From positions 367,734-431,733 of the forward strand of contig NTMA01000030.1 in assembly GCA_002917075.1 (NCBI GenBank): DNA of 64,000 bases, read 5' to 3'. How positions within the stretch are numbered: the first letter of the stretch is position 1; every line of letters begins with the position of its first letter. Shown in pieces: positions 10,331 through 21,667 of the stretch. Source of the stretch: Hawksworthiomyces lignivorus (lineage: Eukaryota; Ascomycota; Sordariomycetes; Ophiostomatales; Ophiostomataceae). The notes beneath the pieces are model-generated. The model was not told the origin of the DNA, did not search any database, and saw only the letters and a list, made by a program, of their open reading frames with translations. The position numbers and the translations under genes were made by a program.

Positions 10331-11799
10331 TCCCGACATTTCCCTCTCGAGCTGATCGCCCAAAGGCAGGCCAGTTACGGGCTAAGAACACTCAGCCTTC
10401 TCGTAGAGAATGCTCCATTCCATGAGAGCCACGTCGACCGAACTCGAACGATGCGACCGGGAAAAAGCAATAGGAGGACGCTGGCACCAGCGGTTTAACG
10501 CGGTTTGGCTTTAGCCCAACGCGCTTCCCGCAGAACCCATCAGCGACCATCTGCTGCCTGGATCCGAACAGAGGTTCGCATAATAGCCAGCTGGTATTAG
10601 GGAACCGCGACCACACACCGCTCGACTAATGCAGATGCCTTCTGGGGGGGCACAAACACCATTCGCTGCTCCCTTGGGCCTTGGCCAATCAGGCTGGTCC
10701 AGCCAAGCTATTCTTCCTGCAGCCACCCGGGTCTCAGGCAGCGTCAAGCCGTGCTTCACATCTTCGCAGCGTCTTATTGTGCCTTATCGTATTTGGCCTC
10801 AACGTCTTGCTTTTGCGGACTGACGATGCCAAAAAGTGGGTGCGAAAGAGGAGTCACCTGCTCCGGCTGTCCCTTTCCTCAATTAAATATACAGCCCGTC
10901 TAGCCAATATGGCGACCACCACCCCCGACGGCCTGCCGTCCTGTCTTGCCTCCGACAAACTGCTCGTTTCCTCCCGCCTGCCTTTCTTCCCCTCCTTTCG
11001 CTCTCTCTGCTTGTGTTCCACCCCACCAAATAAGTGTGTAGTGTTGTCTGGGTCCCCTCTCTTTTGCTGTGGCTGCTGGCCGGAGATGCCTGCTGCTCCC
11101 TCGAGGCCTGCTTTTCCTTATTAACACAAACGTTCTTGGTGCCCAGTGGATAATTCACAGTGCTGCTCCCCCCACCCCATCTCCTTTCACATCTTTGTCT
11201 TTCCCCTCGTCATCTTGATCGAGGAGGCTCAACTCGGGCAGACCCTGTTTCTTCTCTCCATCATACTTTCTTCTACGTGGATTTATCTACTGGATTTTTT
11301 TTTCATTTTCTTCATGCCTGTAGTGTTATTCATCCGAGGTACGGCTTTAGGAATCCGACCTTGACTTTCCCCTGCAGCGTACTTGTTTGCGACAGGCGCA
11401 GCAGTATTAAAAACCAAACGTCTATTCACGCAGCAGCGTTTCCCTCCTAATCAGCGTCTTCTCTTTTGTTTTTTTTGTTTGTTTGTTTTTCGTTCCAGCT
11501 CTCCTTTTTTTTGTGCGGAAAACAAGTGGTTTGTTTTATTTACTGTCTGGATTCCTCGTCTCACACATTGCTGGCCATCTCGTATTTCACCTGTCTTCTG
11601 CACATCTAAGTTTTTCGAGACCCCTAGTCTATTCTTCTTGTCGTCCAACATGCCATAATGCTACGAGTCATAGGCGCAACTTGATCCGCTACACCCTGCA
11701 ACTACTCGCGCAAGTTACCCTTGACAAGTTCGCGACATCTAATTCGTACCCCTCTTTCGGTTCTCAAATATCGCTCCCGGAGAGGCAAACTTTGTCAAA

Positions 11800-13744
11800 A
11801 TGTCTTCGGCCGCTTCCGTCGAGGAAGGCCCGTCTTTCTACCTCATTCCGAAAAACAGGGCAGCGGAAAAAGTCCTCGATGACCCTTCGAATTCGGACTA
11901 TGTGACGTATCTCGAAGACGGCCGGGGAGCCTTGCATCTCTGGTTTCCCGATGCCCAGACCCAGAGCCCCCGAATTACTATGGGCTCATCGGGTTGTCAC
12001 ATTACCTTGCCGAATGCCCATGGTTCTGGCATACACAAACTGCACTGCTATTTTCGCCTGAACCAACACACCGGTGCGGTCATCCTATCGGACAAGTCAG
12101 CAAACCAGACGACTCAAGTTTATGATGACGACGAGGACTTGATCGTGCCCCTTTCCAAAGCCATGCATTCTGTCGTTGTCGCTAAAGGTTTCAACCGCAA
12201 TATATATATTGGAAACAGAAAATTTTACAAATTCGAACTGTTTTGGAATAGTGACACGATGAAGTCCTTTTTGTCCAAGTATCCCAATGACCTGGGGCCT
12301 GAAAGAGACAGTCCGGACCCGAACAAGGTCCGCTATATCCGGGGTGAAATGCTTGGGATGGGCGCATATGGAATTGTTTGGAAAACAGTCGACATCCGCG
12401 ACGGCAAGCCCATGGCCGTGAAACGATTTGTCAACCTCGAACAAAAGAGATACCTCTATGCTATCCGAGAGGTTAATAATATGTTGAAACTGTCAGGAAA
12501 TAGCCCGAAGAAACAACATGTAAGCTCCGAGCCCTTTATTCTTCTATCTCTGCTGATTTTATTTATTTTTTTTTGTTCGCTATCTGAGCTTTCAATTATT
12601 AATTCTGGTACAGGAGCACATCCTCTCGATTCTTGATCAAGAGTATGACAAAGATCACTACCAATGGATCGAAATATTCATGCCGCTGAGAGATGGTTCA
12701 GTCAAGAATCTCATCAGGCAGCCAGAACGATACATGTCGGACGCAGATATTGCAGATGTAGTTTTGTACCAAATGGCAAAAGCTCTGAAATATATGGAAA
12801 AGCATGACATGGTGCACCGGGACATCAAACCTGACAACATCTTGTATGAAACAAGGCTGGACAAGGACGGCGCGGCCTATTATCACTTTGAATTGGCCGA
12901 CTTTGGCTTGTCGCACGAAGCTGCTCTAGCTCGCACGAGGGCTGGAACTGAGCCTTTTATGGCACCAGAGGTCTACCATCGTAAGCCCCAGTCTTACAAA
13001 ACCGACATCTGGTCTCTGTTCGCCACTATCGTCTGGATCCACAACACGGAGAATTTCCGGGACTTTGAGCCAGAGGATCCCGATGAGCTTCATATGAAGC
13101 TTGTGGGGATTGCCGCGACTGAGCAGTTTGCCAATATTCGCGATATGGCCGCTATGGATCCGAAGGACCGTTTGTCTGCTAGGGAACTCGTTGCTCTGCT
13201 TGAAAGTAATTACGATGCTGAGACTCTTACAGACGACATGGCCGGCCTAGACCTAGCCATAGACGATGAATACGGAGGAGACGATGGCCAAAGCAGTAGA
13301 GGCTATATTCACTCTATACCAGAACAGGTGGCGACTCAGTTTGCCAGAGCACACAGCCATAGTCATCAGTCCAAAATAAGATTTCGAAATGCTATGGATG
13401 GCCATTCTGCTCTAGATGACTTGAGCTCATACGCCGGACCATCCACGCCCCAACCAGCTCAGGTAAGTGACGAGATGCTATTGCTGCTCTATAATGCACT
13501 AAACTTTATCTCCTATCATACAGCAAAACTCACTCTCTATTGCTAGATTTATCGGCCGGGCCGAATTAACGAAGAATATCAGGATATTCCGAGAAATGAT
13601 TACCAGAGAAACCATTATCCGAGAAATGAAGAGGCTGTCACGGGAAGCGAGTCCGTACTTGATGAAGAAGATCCCGAAGAAGAAGAAGATCCGAGCGCCG
13701 ACAAAGGCAAGGACAAAGAATACATGCGCTATTACATGTATTAG
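11800..13744 (+). CDS. Protein kinase with N-terminal FHA-like domain
   Basis: Three exons (11800-12519, 12614-13462, 13547-13744) give 588 residues. Both introns are phase 0: GTAAGC...CAG (94 nt) and GTAAGT...CTAG (84 nt, branch-like ACTAAAC). Residues about 35-150 resemble a divergent FHA domain: RITMGSSGCHITLPN, then IHKLHCYF, then ILSDKSANQT follow the FHA order GR-S-H-N-G, with the usual Gly-Arg replaced by Met-Gly. The kinase domain starts near 180. It has a glycine loop GEMLGMGAYGIVWKT, catalytic Lys in MAVKRF (208), HRDIKPDN (308-315), DFG (336-338) and APEV (357-360), so it should be active. The architecture recalls Chk2/Rad53/Mek1 kinases, but orthology is unproven. The tail is acidic. 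If exon 3 began at the earlier CAG (13523) instead, the C-terminus would be basic and AT-encoded, which looks less natural. Good start context (tcaaaATG). Confidence 0.85.
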
Positions 13745-15038
13745 TTATGAGAACGATTCTGGTTATTGGCTCATTTTATTCTCTACGTTTCATTTCCATA
13801 TTTTATCATTTCATCTCTGAGTATGTTTATTCAAAGGCGACAAAGACAAGTGTATTGCCGCCTCGTTATGTACATTTTTTCTTCAATTTTTTTTATTTTT
13901 TATTTATTTTTTTTTTTCATTTCATTTTTATTATTATGTGTCACTTCATCATTTTTATTAGCAGCATTTTCTTATGGACGAATTTATATATGAAAGGCAC
14001 GCATTGGAGGAATCTAGAATCGCAACAATACGTTATGGGAGCACCATGGGGCTGGAGATTATCTACCGATAGCCGGGACGTGGGTCTTGCTGAAGGATGA
14101 AGAAGACAAGAAAGACGGTGATTATTTTATTTTTACGTTTTTTAAACAGACTGGTTCATCATCTCGCTGTCTATAGGTGGGAAGCATCTATATCTGATAG
14201 CCTCTACGTTTCAACTCTTGGAAACAATGTTTGTAATGACGTTGTTGCCTCAAATTTTACGTTGTGGAATATAGCTTTTGCTCATGTTTCTTTTTTTCTG
14301 TTGATAGCGGTTTTGATATGTCACATCTCTATTTGGTTAGTTTCTACGTTCTGGACTGCTTTTTTCTCAATAATTTGATATATTTTTTGCTTGCTGAAAG
14401 CCAGTTCCGCTCGTCTGGAACGTGTATTGCTCCATTATATATATATATCCTCATGACATGTGCAGGGTGGGAGACGGGAGCATCCGTCTGGGATCTGCTG
14501 GTCGATCATGGTTGTGTGGATGCCCCAACCCTATTTCGGCAGTATGGCGAAAGAGAGATGCAGTATGGATGCATAATAATAGCCACAAAACAAAGAGACA
14601 AAGAGAAGGAAGAGCTAGGCTTATTTTCAAACGAGATTGTCTCTGATTAATTCAGAATTTACATTCATAATTGCCATTCTTTGCATGCTTGTAGGATCGT
14701 AAGTGCCGACGAGTTTCCATTCTTATTCGCTGTTTCGTATATTTGTTGTCTCTTTTTTATGGCCGTTTAGTTTTTCTCAGTTAAAACATGCATTCTTCGG
14801 TGAGATTTGCCTTGTGCTTCAATGCATATGCTACATCTGATTTGATATTATTCCTAACAAATAAACAGTAAACAGAATACACTACTTAGCTTTGCTTTAT
14901 TTTATTCTATCTTTAACGTCTCATTTCCTTTCTTCACCGCCTATTTCAATAAGTCACGAAACGTAAGTTGAGATATGGAAGGCTGGAAGAAGAGCAAGAG
15001 GCGAAAGAATTTTTTTTTTTTTCTTTTTTTTTTTTTTT
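13745..15038. other. AT-rich 3' flank of the kinase gene
   Basis: The DNA is T-rich, with long T runs near 13.9 kb and several short open frames of TTT/ATT-biased composition. No gene is supported. The first few hundred bases are probably the kinase 3' untranslated region. Confidence 0.4.
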
Positions 15039-15458
15039 GCCACCTGGGAACCTGAGGAATGCCCTCGTCAGCTGGCAGGTCCCTGTGAAACGCCTAATGT
15101 GCAGATACAGATGCACGTCCAAGCTGAGCTGGCAAAATGCAAGGTAAATAATGAACGGTAAAGAGTTTCGGACAAGAAAAAGGCATCCTAAGGATTTCGA
15201 TGGTGAGTTGAGCAGATACATACGCTGTTCTTTTCACCGTCCCGCTGTATCTAAGCCACGTATCTTAGCACCAGGGGATTTAGTACTCGTACTCGCTTTC
15301 TCTTTTCTTATTTGAACTAGCTCTCTGTTTCTTTTTAGTCGAGACAACCGGCCGTCATTTTGCGGGAACGAGAGAAGCTAATTAGTACGAACGGAGAAAA
15401 CGAGGAGCTGCGTAAGCAATGGGCTAAGGAAAAGGAATGGCAAAAGAAGGATGAGTAG
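15039..15458 (+). pseudogene. Probable relic of a chromodomain-protein gene
   Basis: Reading from 15039 gives ATWEPEECPRQLAGPCE and then PNVQIQMHVQAELAKCK, ending at 15143. TWEPEE is the hallmark end of a chromodomain (histone-mark or methyl-lysine reader, or the tail of a chromovirus integrase). A plausible intron (15144-15338, GTAAATA...CTTTTTAG, phase 0) leads to a second exon with a coiled-coil-like piece containing LISTNGENEELRKQWAKEKE that ends at TAG 15456-15458. The frame continues past this stop as CEEHSRTIADATVK, as if the stop were a mutation. Immediately upstream is a 27-base pyrimidine run (T with one C) in place of the rest of the chromodomain, and I find no start codon. I read it as a truncated, decayed gene. 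It could be chance. Confidence 0.35.
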
Positions 15459-18400
15459 TGCGAGGAGCACAGCCGCACTATCGCGGATGCCACGGTAAAG
15501 AGCGCTGGATGGCGCTGCGGGTCTGGAACGTCCACGACGACAAAAGCAACCCGCCTCTGCCTTCGCTACCTGGGGAGCGGAGCCTTCAAGGACCCCCCAA
15601 GGGACCCTTCAAAAGTCAGCGAGGTGCGCAGGGACATTCTGCAGTGAGATGCCGTCAAAAGAAGGGCTTGCGATCGCATCCGCATCGCAATTCAAAAAAG
15701 AGGCTTGACCGCTTTGCGAAATGCTCGGCTAGCTGCGAGCTTTTTTTATAAGCGTGCATATGCATATGTATGTATGAGATACGTGCACATGTACGTCTGG
15801 GTGTATGCACCCTGCTTTTTTGTCTGCCCTTTCCAGCAAAAAGACGCACGTCTGCGCTTTAGGCAGTTTTTGAGACGCCTACATATGCATTTGCGACATT
15901 GCCGCTGATGTGTAGTTCTGCGGTGTGTAAGTGCCTTTCTGTATTTGCTTTTGTACAAATAAAGCTCTGCCACCTCGGCCGCTACGCATGCACAGCTCCA
16001 GCAGACACGTGCTCGTCGAAAGAGAAGCGCACACTATCCATCTCTGCGCCCAGGTCCAGCGGAATACAGAAAACTGCAAATACATACGTGTACCGCTTCG
16101 GTCCCGCTTCAAAGGATTCCGTTAAAGTGGAATGTTTTTGTCCTCATCGAACGTTTCGCTGTCCTCTTTTGACTAGGATGAAAAAGGCTCGCGTAAGCTC
16201 CGCTCTCGCCGGAAAGACTAGTCTCTGCGCCCCGGGTCTTGAAACGCCGATTCGGACTGCACAAAACACGCACATTCTGAGCATTTTGGTGCGTGGATCC
16301 TTCCAAATGTTAGGAACTTGGAAGGGATCCAGACTCTGAGAGACCACTAATTTGCGGGCTTTTTTATTTTTTAAAAAAAAAAAAAGAAAAAAAAATCCGG
16401 ACAGGGGCTCCAGGGTAAGCCTGGTGTGGGCTTGTGTGATGAAGACGTATATCTTACGGCATACGGTAAGTAAGTAAAGTGGAGACGCGCCAGCTGTGTC
16501 CGGTGTAAGAAGATACGAAAGGAAGAGGAGTTTCAAGAACGCCTTGTGTCCGTCGAAACAACCCCGACAGCGAGAGGCCACAGCCAAGAGAATCTAAATT
16601 AGCACCGCGGCGTTTCGACATGCTGTCGGTTGGCGCGTCCTCCAGAAGAGAAACTGGAAAGGCGAGAGGGACAAAGGGGACTAGACGAAGAACAATCCAG
16701 ACCAATCGAGATCGGAGTCGCGCACACTCTCAGTGACATCACCCAGCATAACCTCTCCCTATGAGCTGCTACATACACGTACATACTTGTCAGGGTTGCG
16801 TTCGTCTGGTTTCCCAGGAGGAAGAAAAAGAAATGGGGAAACGGGGCCGTAGAACAGTAAACAGCGTCTTGTTGAAAGTGGAGCATTCCTCTTTGCTTCA
16901 GCAAACCGTCGGGCGGGAACTCTGTTGCATCTAGTACATTCTCCTGCACGTATATTTCACTTTTTCCCTTCCTATTCTGCATCGGAGTGTGCCGGCAAGG
17001 GGGAAGAGAAAGGTACAAATGAGACAGGGCGGAGAAAGGCAGATGTGATAAGGCGAGAAGGGCAAAAAGGTACGAGGTGCAAAAAAAGCCGTACGGAGTA
17101 TATGGGCTGGAAAAGAGGAGAAACGGACGGAGGAAGCGAGGATGGTCTGTTGGCAGAGGGAGAAACCAGTGACAAAAAGAAAGCTCTAGCAGAGCAAACT
17201 AAAAGTATTGTAGACGTAGGACTTGCACACCCTCTGGCCACCGGAAACGTCATCGAGATGAGGAAGGAGAAGCGGTCGTGAATAGACTCAGCTAAAGCGG
17301 GAAGTTATCCGGGAAATTGAGGACGGTGGTTGGCTGTCGAGTCGTCTAGGCGGCACAGAAAAGGGAATTTGACAAGGGATGCAGAGGACGGCGAAGGGAC
17401 AATCACGATGCATTTGGGACACTAATCAGGACGGACTTTCATGAGACGCCGGTTGCTAAGAACAGGAAAAGAAAAGCGATATTGCACAACTGATGTATTT
17501 GCCGTTATAGCCAAAGGGGAAAAACGACAAGCCAAAAACAAGGCGTGGCTTGGTGGCTTGCAGCATGCAGCCTGCAGCGTTGCAACGGTGTCTCTTCGTG
17601 TCGTTTCTGTCTCCGTCTCTCGTCTGCCTTTCACGTCCTCTTTGTCTATTTTGCTCAACTGCTCAACTGCTCATTTTGCTCATCTTGTCCAGTCTGCATC
17701 CTCTTATTGGAGAGATACGGCCAAGTCGCGGGCTGCGACGCAGACATTTACAACGCAGACGACGCAAGTCAACATAGAGAAGCAGGATTTGCGTCTCCGC
17801 CGTTTTCTCTTATTTGCCTGTCTCGCCTCTGCCGCCTTTCTATCGTTTCTCCTCTGCATCTAGGCCATCCCTACTCTGCATACGGGGGCCAAAATGGACG
17901 AAATAAGAAAGTGAATGTATGACTGTTTTGGAATTTGTCTCTTTCATTTTATTCCCATTCCCCAGCGAGGCGTGGAACGGCCGGGACAGCAAGGTGAGAA
18001 AATCGCAATGGATGACCCAGGCCAGGCCCCCATGTAAGATAGCCGTAGTCGTGCTCCATATTCAATGGCATTCGTCTTTCGTAATTGACCTCTCTTCACA
18101 CCACACACCCATGTCAGAAAAAGCTACCAGGTGCCTTTTTCCACCAGCGACAAGCTGCACATGGCGGCGCCCATCCATCATCCTGCCTGCCTTCTCGTCA
18201 TCATTGCCATAGCCCCGTCATATCTTTCGATATCAAGCCTCATCGCCCAGCTGCCGTTGTTCCTTTCTTGTTTGGCATACGGGGGGAGGGGGAATACTGT
18301 AGCATGCCTCGTTTCTTCCACTGCAACCGTTCCTCTGCCGCCTCCAGTGGTCGTAAATTCTAGAATTCCAAAAAAAGAAATTTCAGACATTTTGCAAGGA

Positions 18401-20194
18401 TCTCTTCTCTTGTCCAAATTTCGCCTTTTGTCTGCCATTGTGCTATCTTCTATGTACACTCTGTCTTTCCTTTTTTTTTTCCTGGGTCCCAGACATGTGC
18501 GACATAGAATGTTAAGTACATGATGGTTTTGGCTGTGTGTGTCCAGTTCTGGCACCTCTCGTCTATTGGTTTTCGGTCTGTGGAATTCTACAGCTTACAT
18601 CGAGACATTCCCAAACAGTAGGCTTCGTTTACAACGTTCTCGAAGATCATTCCCGCTGATCATCCGTTCCACCCTTGTCTCGGCTGCTACTTACTTACAT
18701 TACAAAATATCCATGTCGTGTTGCCCAAAGCTCCGCCTCATTTTGCGTTGTCTTGTTTCGTCTTCCTTGCCTCGTTTTCTTTTTCTTTTCTTTTTCTTGA
18801 GCATTCCAGTCTCCTCTGCTGATGTCCATTTCTGCGGTGAAATTTTTCTCGTCAACAAATCAAATCTCGCTACCCGAAAGACTCCTTGTTCTCCGGCCCT
18901 GTCGTCTTAACCCAAGTGGCTTTCCCAGAGCAAATGGGACTGGCGAACATCGAGTTCAAAAAGGGAAATAAACTAGGGACAATCCCTCAACCTTGTCTAC
19001 CACCTTTCATTAAACTCTTCTTCTCTTTTCCGCTCCTTTCAACCCTCCTTCAATATTTATACCGCACGTCTCTCTGCCCCCCCGACCTGCATTTATAAAC
19101 TGTAGTGCATGCACATCTGCAAGACTTGCATGCCCGGCAACCCCCCTGATGCTATTCTCTCCCTCTGCGTCTCCTTTACTTCAGGCGTTTGTTTTTATTA
19201 CAGGCCTCCTTTTTGTCTTTTTCATCTTTTGACTTTCTTTTCACTTGAGGAGGGTTCCCCCTACTCTCTCTTATTTCGTTTACGCCTCCCTTTTCTTCTG
19301 ACCTTTTTTTACGGTTAGATAAGAAAGACCGCAGAAGCCAAAGCACACTTCTTACTTTTCTCCTCACTTCTCCTCCTCTTTACTCTGCTCTCCCTCGAAC
19401 TACCGAGACTAGTTTCCTAATACTGCGTAACTTGTCTGTATCGTCTCCACCGATTTTCATCCCTTCCCTTCCTCAATGAACGGCTTCTTTGCGCTAGAGT
19501 CTTGGTGTCAAACTAGAGAGAAAAAAGAAAGTACAAGAGAAGAGAGAGTGACGCAAATTGTCCAACAGCAGACGGCTTACGACTGATTCGCAACTTGGGC
19601 GAATTTTGCTGACGGGAGTGATTGCCTGCCGGGGCTGAGTCTTTGGTTATCTTTTCCATCTTCACTTATTCCACTCACGCCGCCAACCTGGACTTGCGAA
19701 TCCACCTGCTAGCATCGTTAAACAACAAACAAACGAGACAGATTTTTCGCTTCAGTTTTGGTCTCGAAAATCTACGCAGGAACTGCTGCAACTTTATTTC
19801 GAAGCCTTGCGCGTGCGCTTGCTGATCCCTGGAGAGTATATCCAACCGCAGCCTGCAGCAGCCGCTCATCAACACCGGCAAGAAAATCCACGAACCGCTT
19901 TTCATCCCATAGTGTAACGCCAGATATATCTTGGTTAAATCCGCCCCACCTCCTTGTGTTGATCATTCCCTCTGGCTGGGCCCTCTTGTTCTTCCTCGCT
20001 GCGTCTAGACGGGAGCGTTTTATTTATCACGACAAGAGAACTACTGCCGAGGTTTGACGTTTGCTCTCCAAGATTTTGCTTGCAACTCTCCAGGCAGTGC
20101 TTGGTATTTTCGCCGGGGGGGTTATCTTTTATACTGCAATTCTTCACCTTTTGCACCAGCTGTAGTTACTTCCTATACTGTCCTCTATTTAACC
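15459..20194. other. 4.7-kb gene-poor region
   Basis: No gene is supported. It contains one TACGGAGTA motif (17092-17100), an A run at about 16372-16395, and long C/T-rich stretches from about 17.5 kb onward. The last several hundred bases may be promoter and leader of the small gene starting at 20195. A 36-codon frame at 19476-19586 could be an upstream ORF in that leader. Confidence 0.4.
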
Positions 20195-20582
20195 ATGGTA
20201 CGCAGTTCCAAGATGGTGTCCAGCACTTCCTGTTGTGTTGCAATGGGGACAAGGATATTCAAAGGCGAAAGCAACCTGGACTGACTGCTGCTTTAGCCCT
20301 CTCACGATCACTCGCATCACCACTCGTCTTCCGCGCCAAAGGGCAAGAAGACAAAAGTCATGAGCGTCTACATCTGGCAATGTGTATGTTTTTCTGTTCT
20401 GCTCCGTCCCGTCGTCAGCATGTTTCTTGGACGTTGTCATGTCCCGCGCCATATGCTAACCTGCACAGCACATCTGCGGCCTAGGCGGCATGGAAGCCGT
20501 GACCCAGATGCAGTGTCCCAACTGCGTCCACGTGCGGTGTCCTGAGTGTGTCGTCGTGGCCACACCGATAGACGAGGTGTGA
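20195..20582 (+). CDS. Small His-rich/Cys4 zinc-binding protein (three exons)
   Basis: Three exons, 20195-20197, 20297-20381 and 20485-20582, encode about 61 residues. The order is MPSHDHSHHHSSSAP, a basic KGKKTK, VMSVYIWQC, then the Cys4 knot CPNC-VHVR-CPEC and a VVVATPIDEV end. The layout (His/Ser-rich start, a Trp-x-Cys segment, then two CxxC pairs) resembles small fungal proteins that probably bind zinc. I know of no assigned function. Intron 1 (GTACGC...CTTTAG) directly follows the ATG. Intron 2 starts GTATGT and has a GCTAAC branch site, with two possible acceptors: CACAG (ends 20468) and CTAG (ends 20484). Only the second keeps the main frame. Yet the skipped 16 bases encode HICGLG, which would supply another CxxC. 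The second methionine (V-M-S) is an alternative start. Too short and too interrupted for simple ORF finding. Confidence 0.55.
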
Positions 20583-21667
20583 GACGAAGCCACACCAAAA
20601 AATGCAGACCGCATTCGGACAACACGCAGGCCATGTTGCATTCACGACTACGATGACGGCGCACACGAGAGGTCAACAAAGTATTACGAATCCTTGTTGG
20701 GCTTATCCCGGGGTAGAACCCCCTTACGTTTGCATCCAATTTACGCTTTCTATTCCAGTCCCTTTCTTCTCGATTCATATATGACTTCGTCCTCAAGGAT
20801 TCGCTCCCTGATTTTTTATTTCTTTTCTTGTATTATGGCCTAGAAGGACTCCTCTTTCTTCTACCCTTTCCCCTTCCTCTTATATATTTTCCAACTTTTT
20901 CTTCTGTCTCTATCTAAGAGTTTTCACTTGGAGGGTTGGATTGGGGTCATATTGGTTTACTAGTTTTATATCCTCATTTTGTCATGGCAAGGTTTTATTA
21001 GGACAGGCGTGGGACATATACATATTTAGGTTTGGGAACCGGATCTTGCGTTGGGAGGGCAAAATAGATATCCTCAGTTTTGTGTTCGTCTAGTTTTTTT
21101 TTTTTTATCATGTCCGCTATGGTTTATTTTTTCGAAGAAATAAACAAACTTGTTCTATTTTACTCAGCAGTCAACTTGTTTACAATTGCGGCCATGAAAC
21201 CAGAAAATAAAGAATGCTATGTATGAACTTGGATGGCCACACGTTGTCATATATGACTTGCGGTGGTTTTATTTTTGATTTGTATCGCATGTAAACTTAA
21301 TATTGTTTCATTCAAAATGTGAAATATAAAACAATGTTCATTCATATTTACGGGGCATGAGTGCTCGTGTGCGCCTGGTCAACATTCGCAACACAGCAGC
21401 GTCTCATTGTCTCGTTTCTACGTACGCACTCTCTATTGGTCACTACATGAAACACGCCATATACTTTGGAGCTTACGACGGGGGACTACGACAGCATTTT
21501 CTTTCAAAAAAAAAAAAAAAGGAGGGCGGGGACTGTGTCAGCAGCATGGGCAGGTTGCCGCAATGGGAATCACGCGATTGCAGAGATCACACCCTCTTGC
21601 GGCTGGTCATTGGCAGCAGCACTAGAAGCAGGGCACTCGCCCGCTGTATATGGTAGCTTTCACACTG
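20583..21667. other. Intergenic, AT-rich 3' flanks
   Basis: This stretch lies between the small zinc-binding gene (+) and the membrane-protein gene (-), so both probably end here. It is AT-rich, with T runs and a 15-base A run near 21510. No gene is seen. Confidence 0.45.

Larger units (their letters stand above)
5835..11799. other. 6-kb gene-poor region
   Basis: I see no intact gene. From about 6.5 to 8.6 kb there are several overlapping open frames of 60-120 codons on both strands (for example 6528-6809 minus, 7364-7690 minus, 7618-7902 minus, 7912-8274 plus). None matches a family I know, and neighbouring frames could be parts of one broken gene. From about 9.4 to 11.8 kb the DNA is low complexity: A-rich tracts, a CT microsatellite, then C/T-rich sequence that probably includes the promoter and leader of the kinase gene at 11800. 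Confidence 0.4.
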
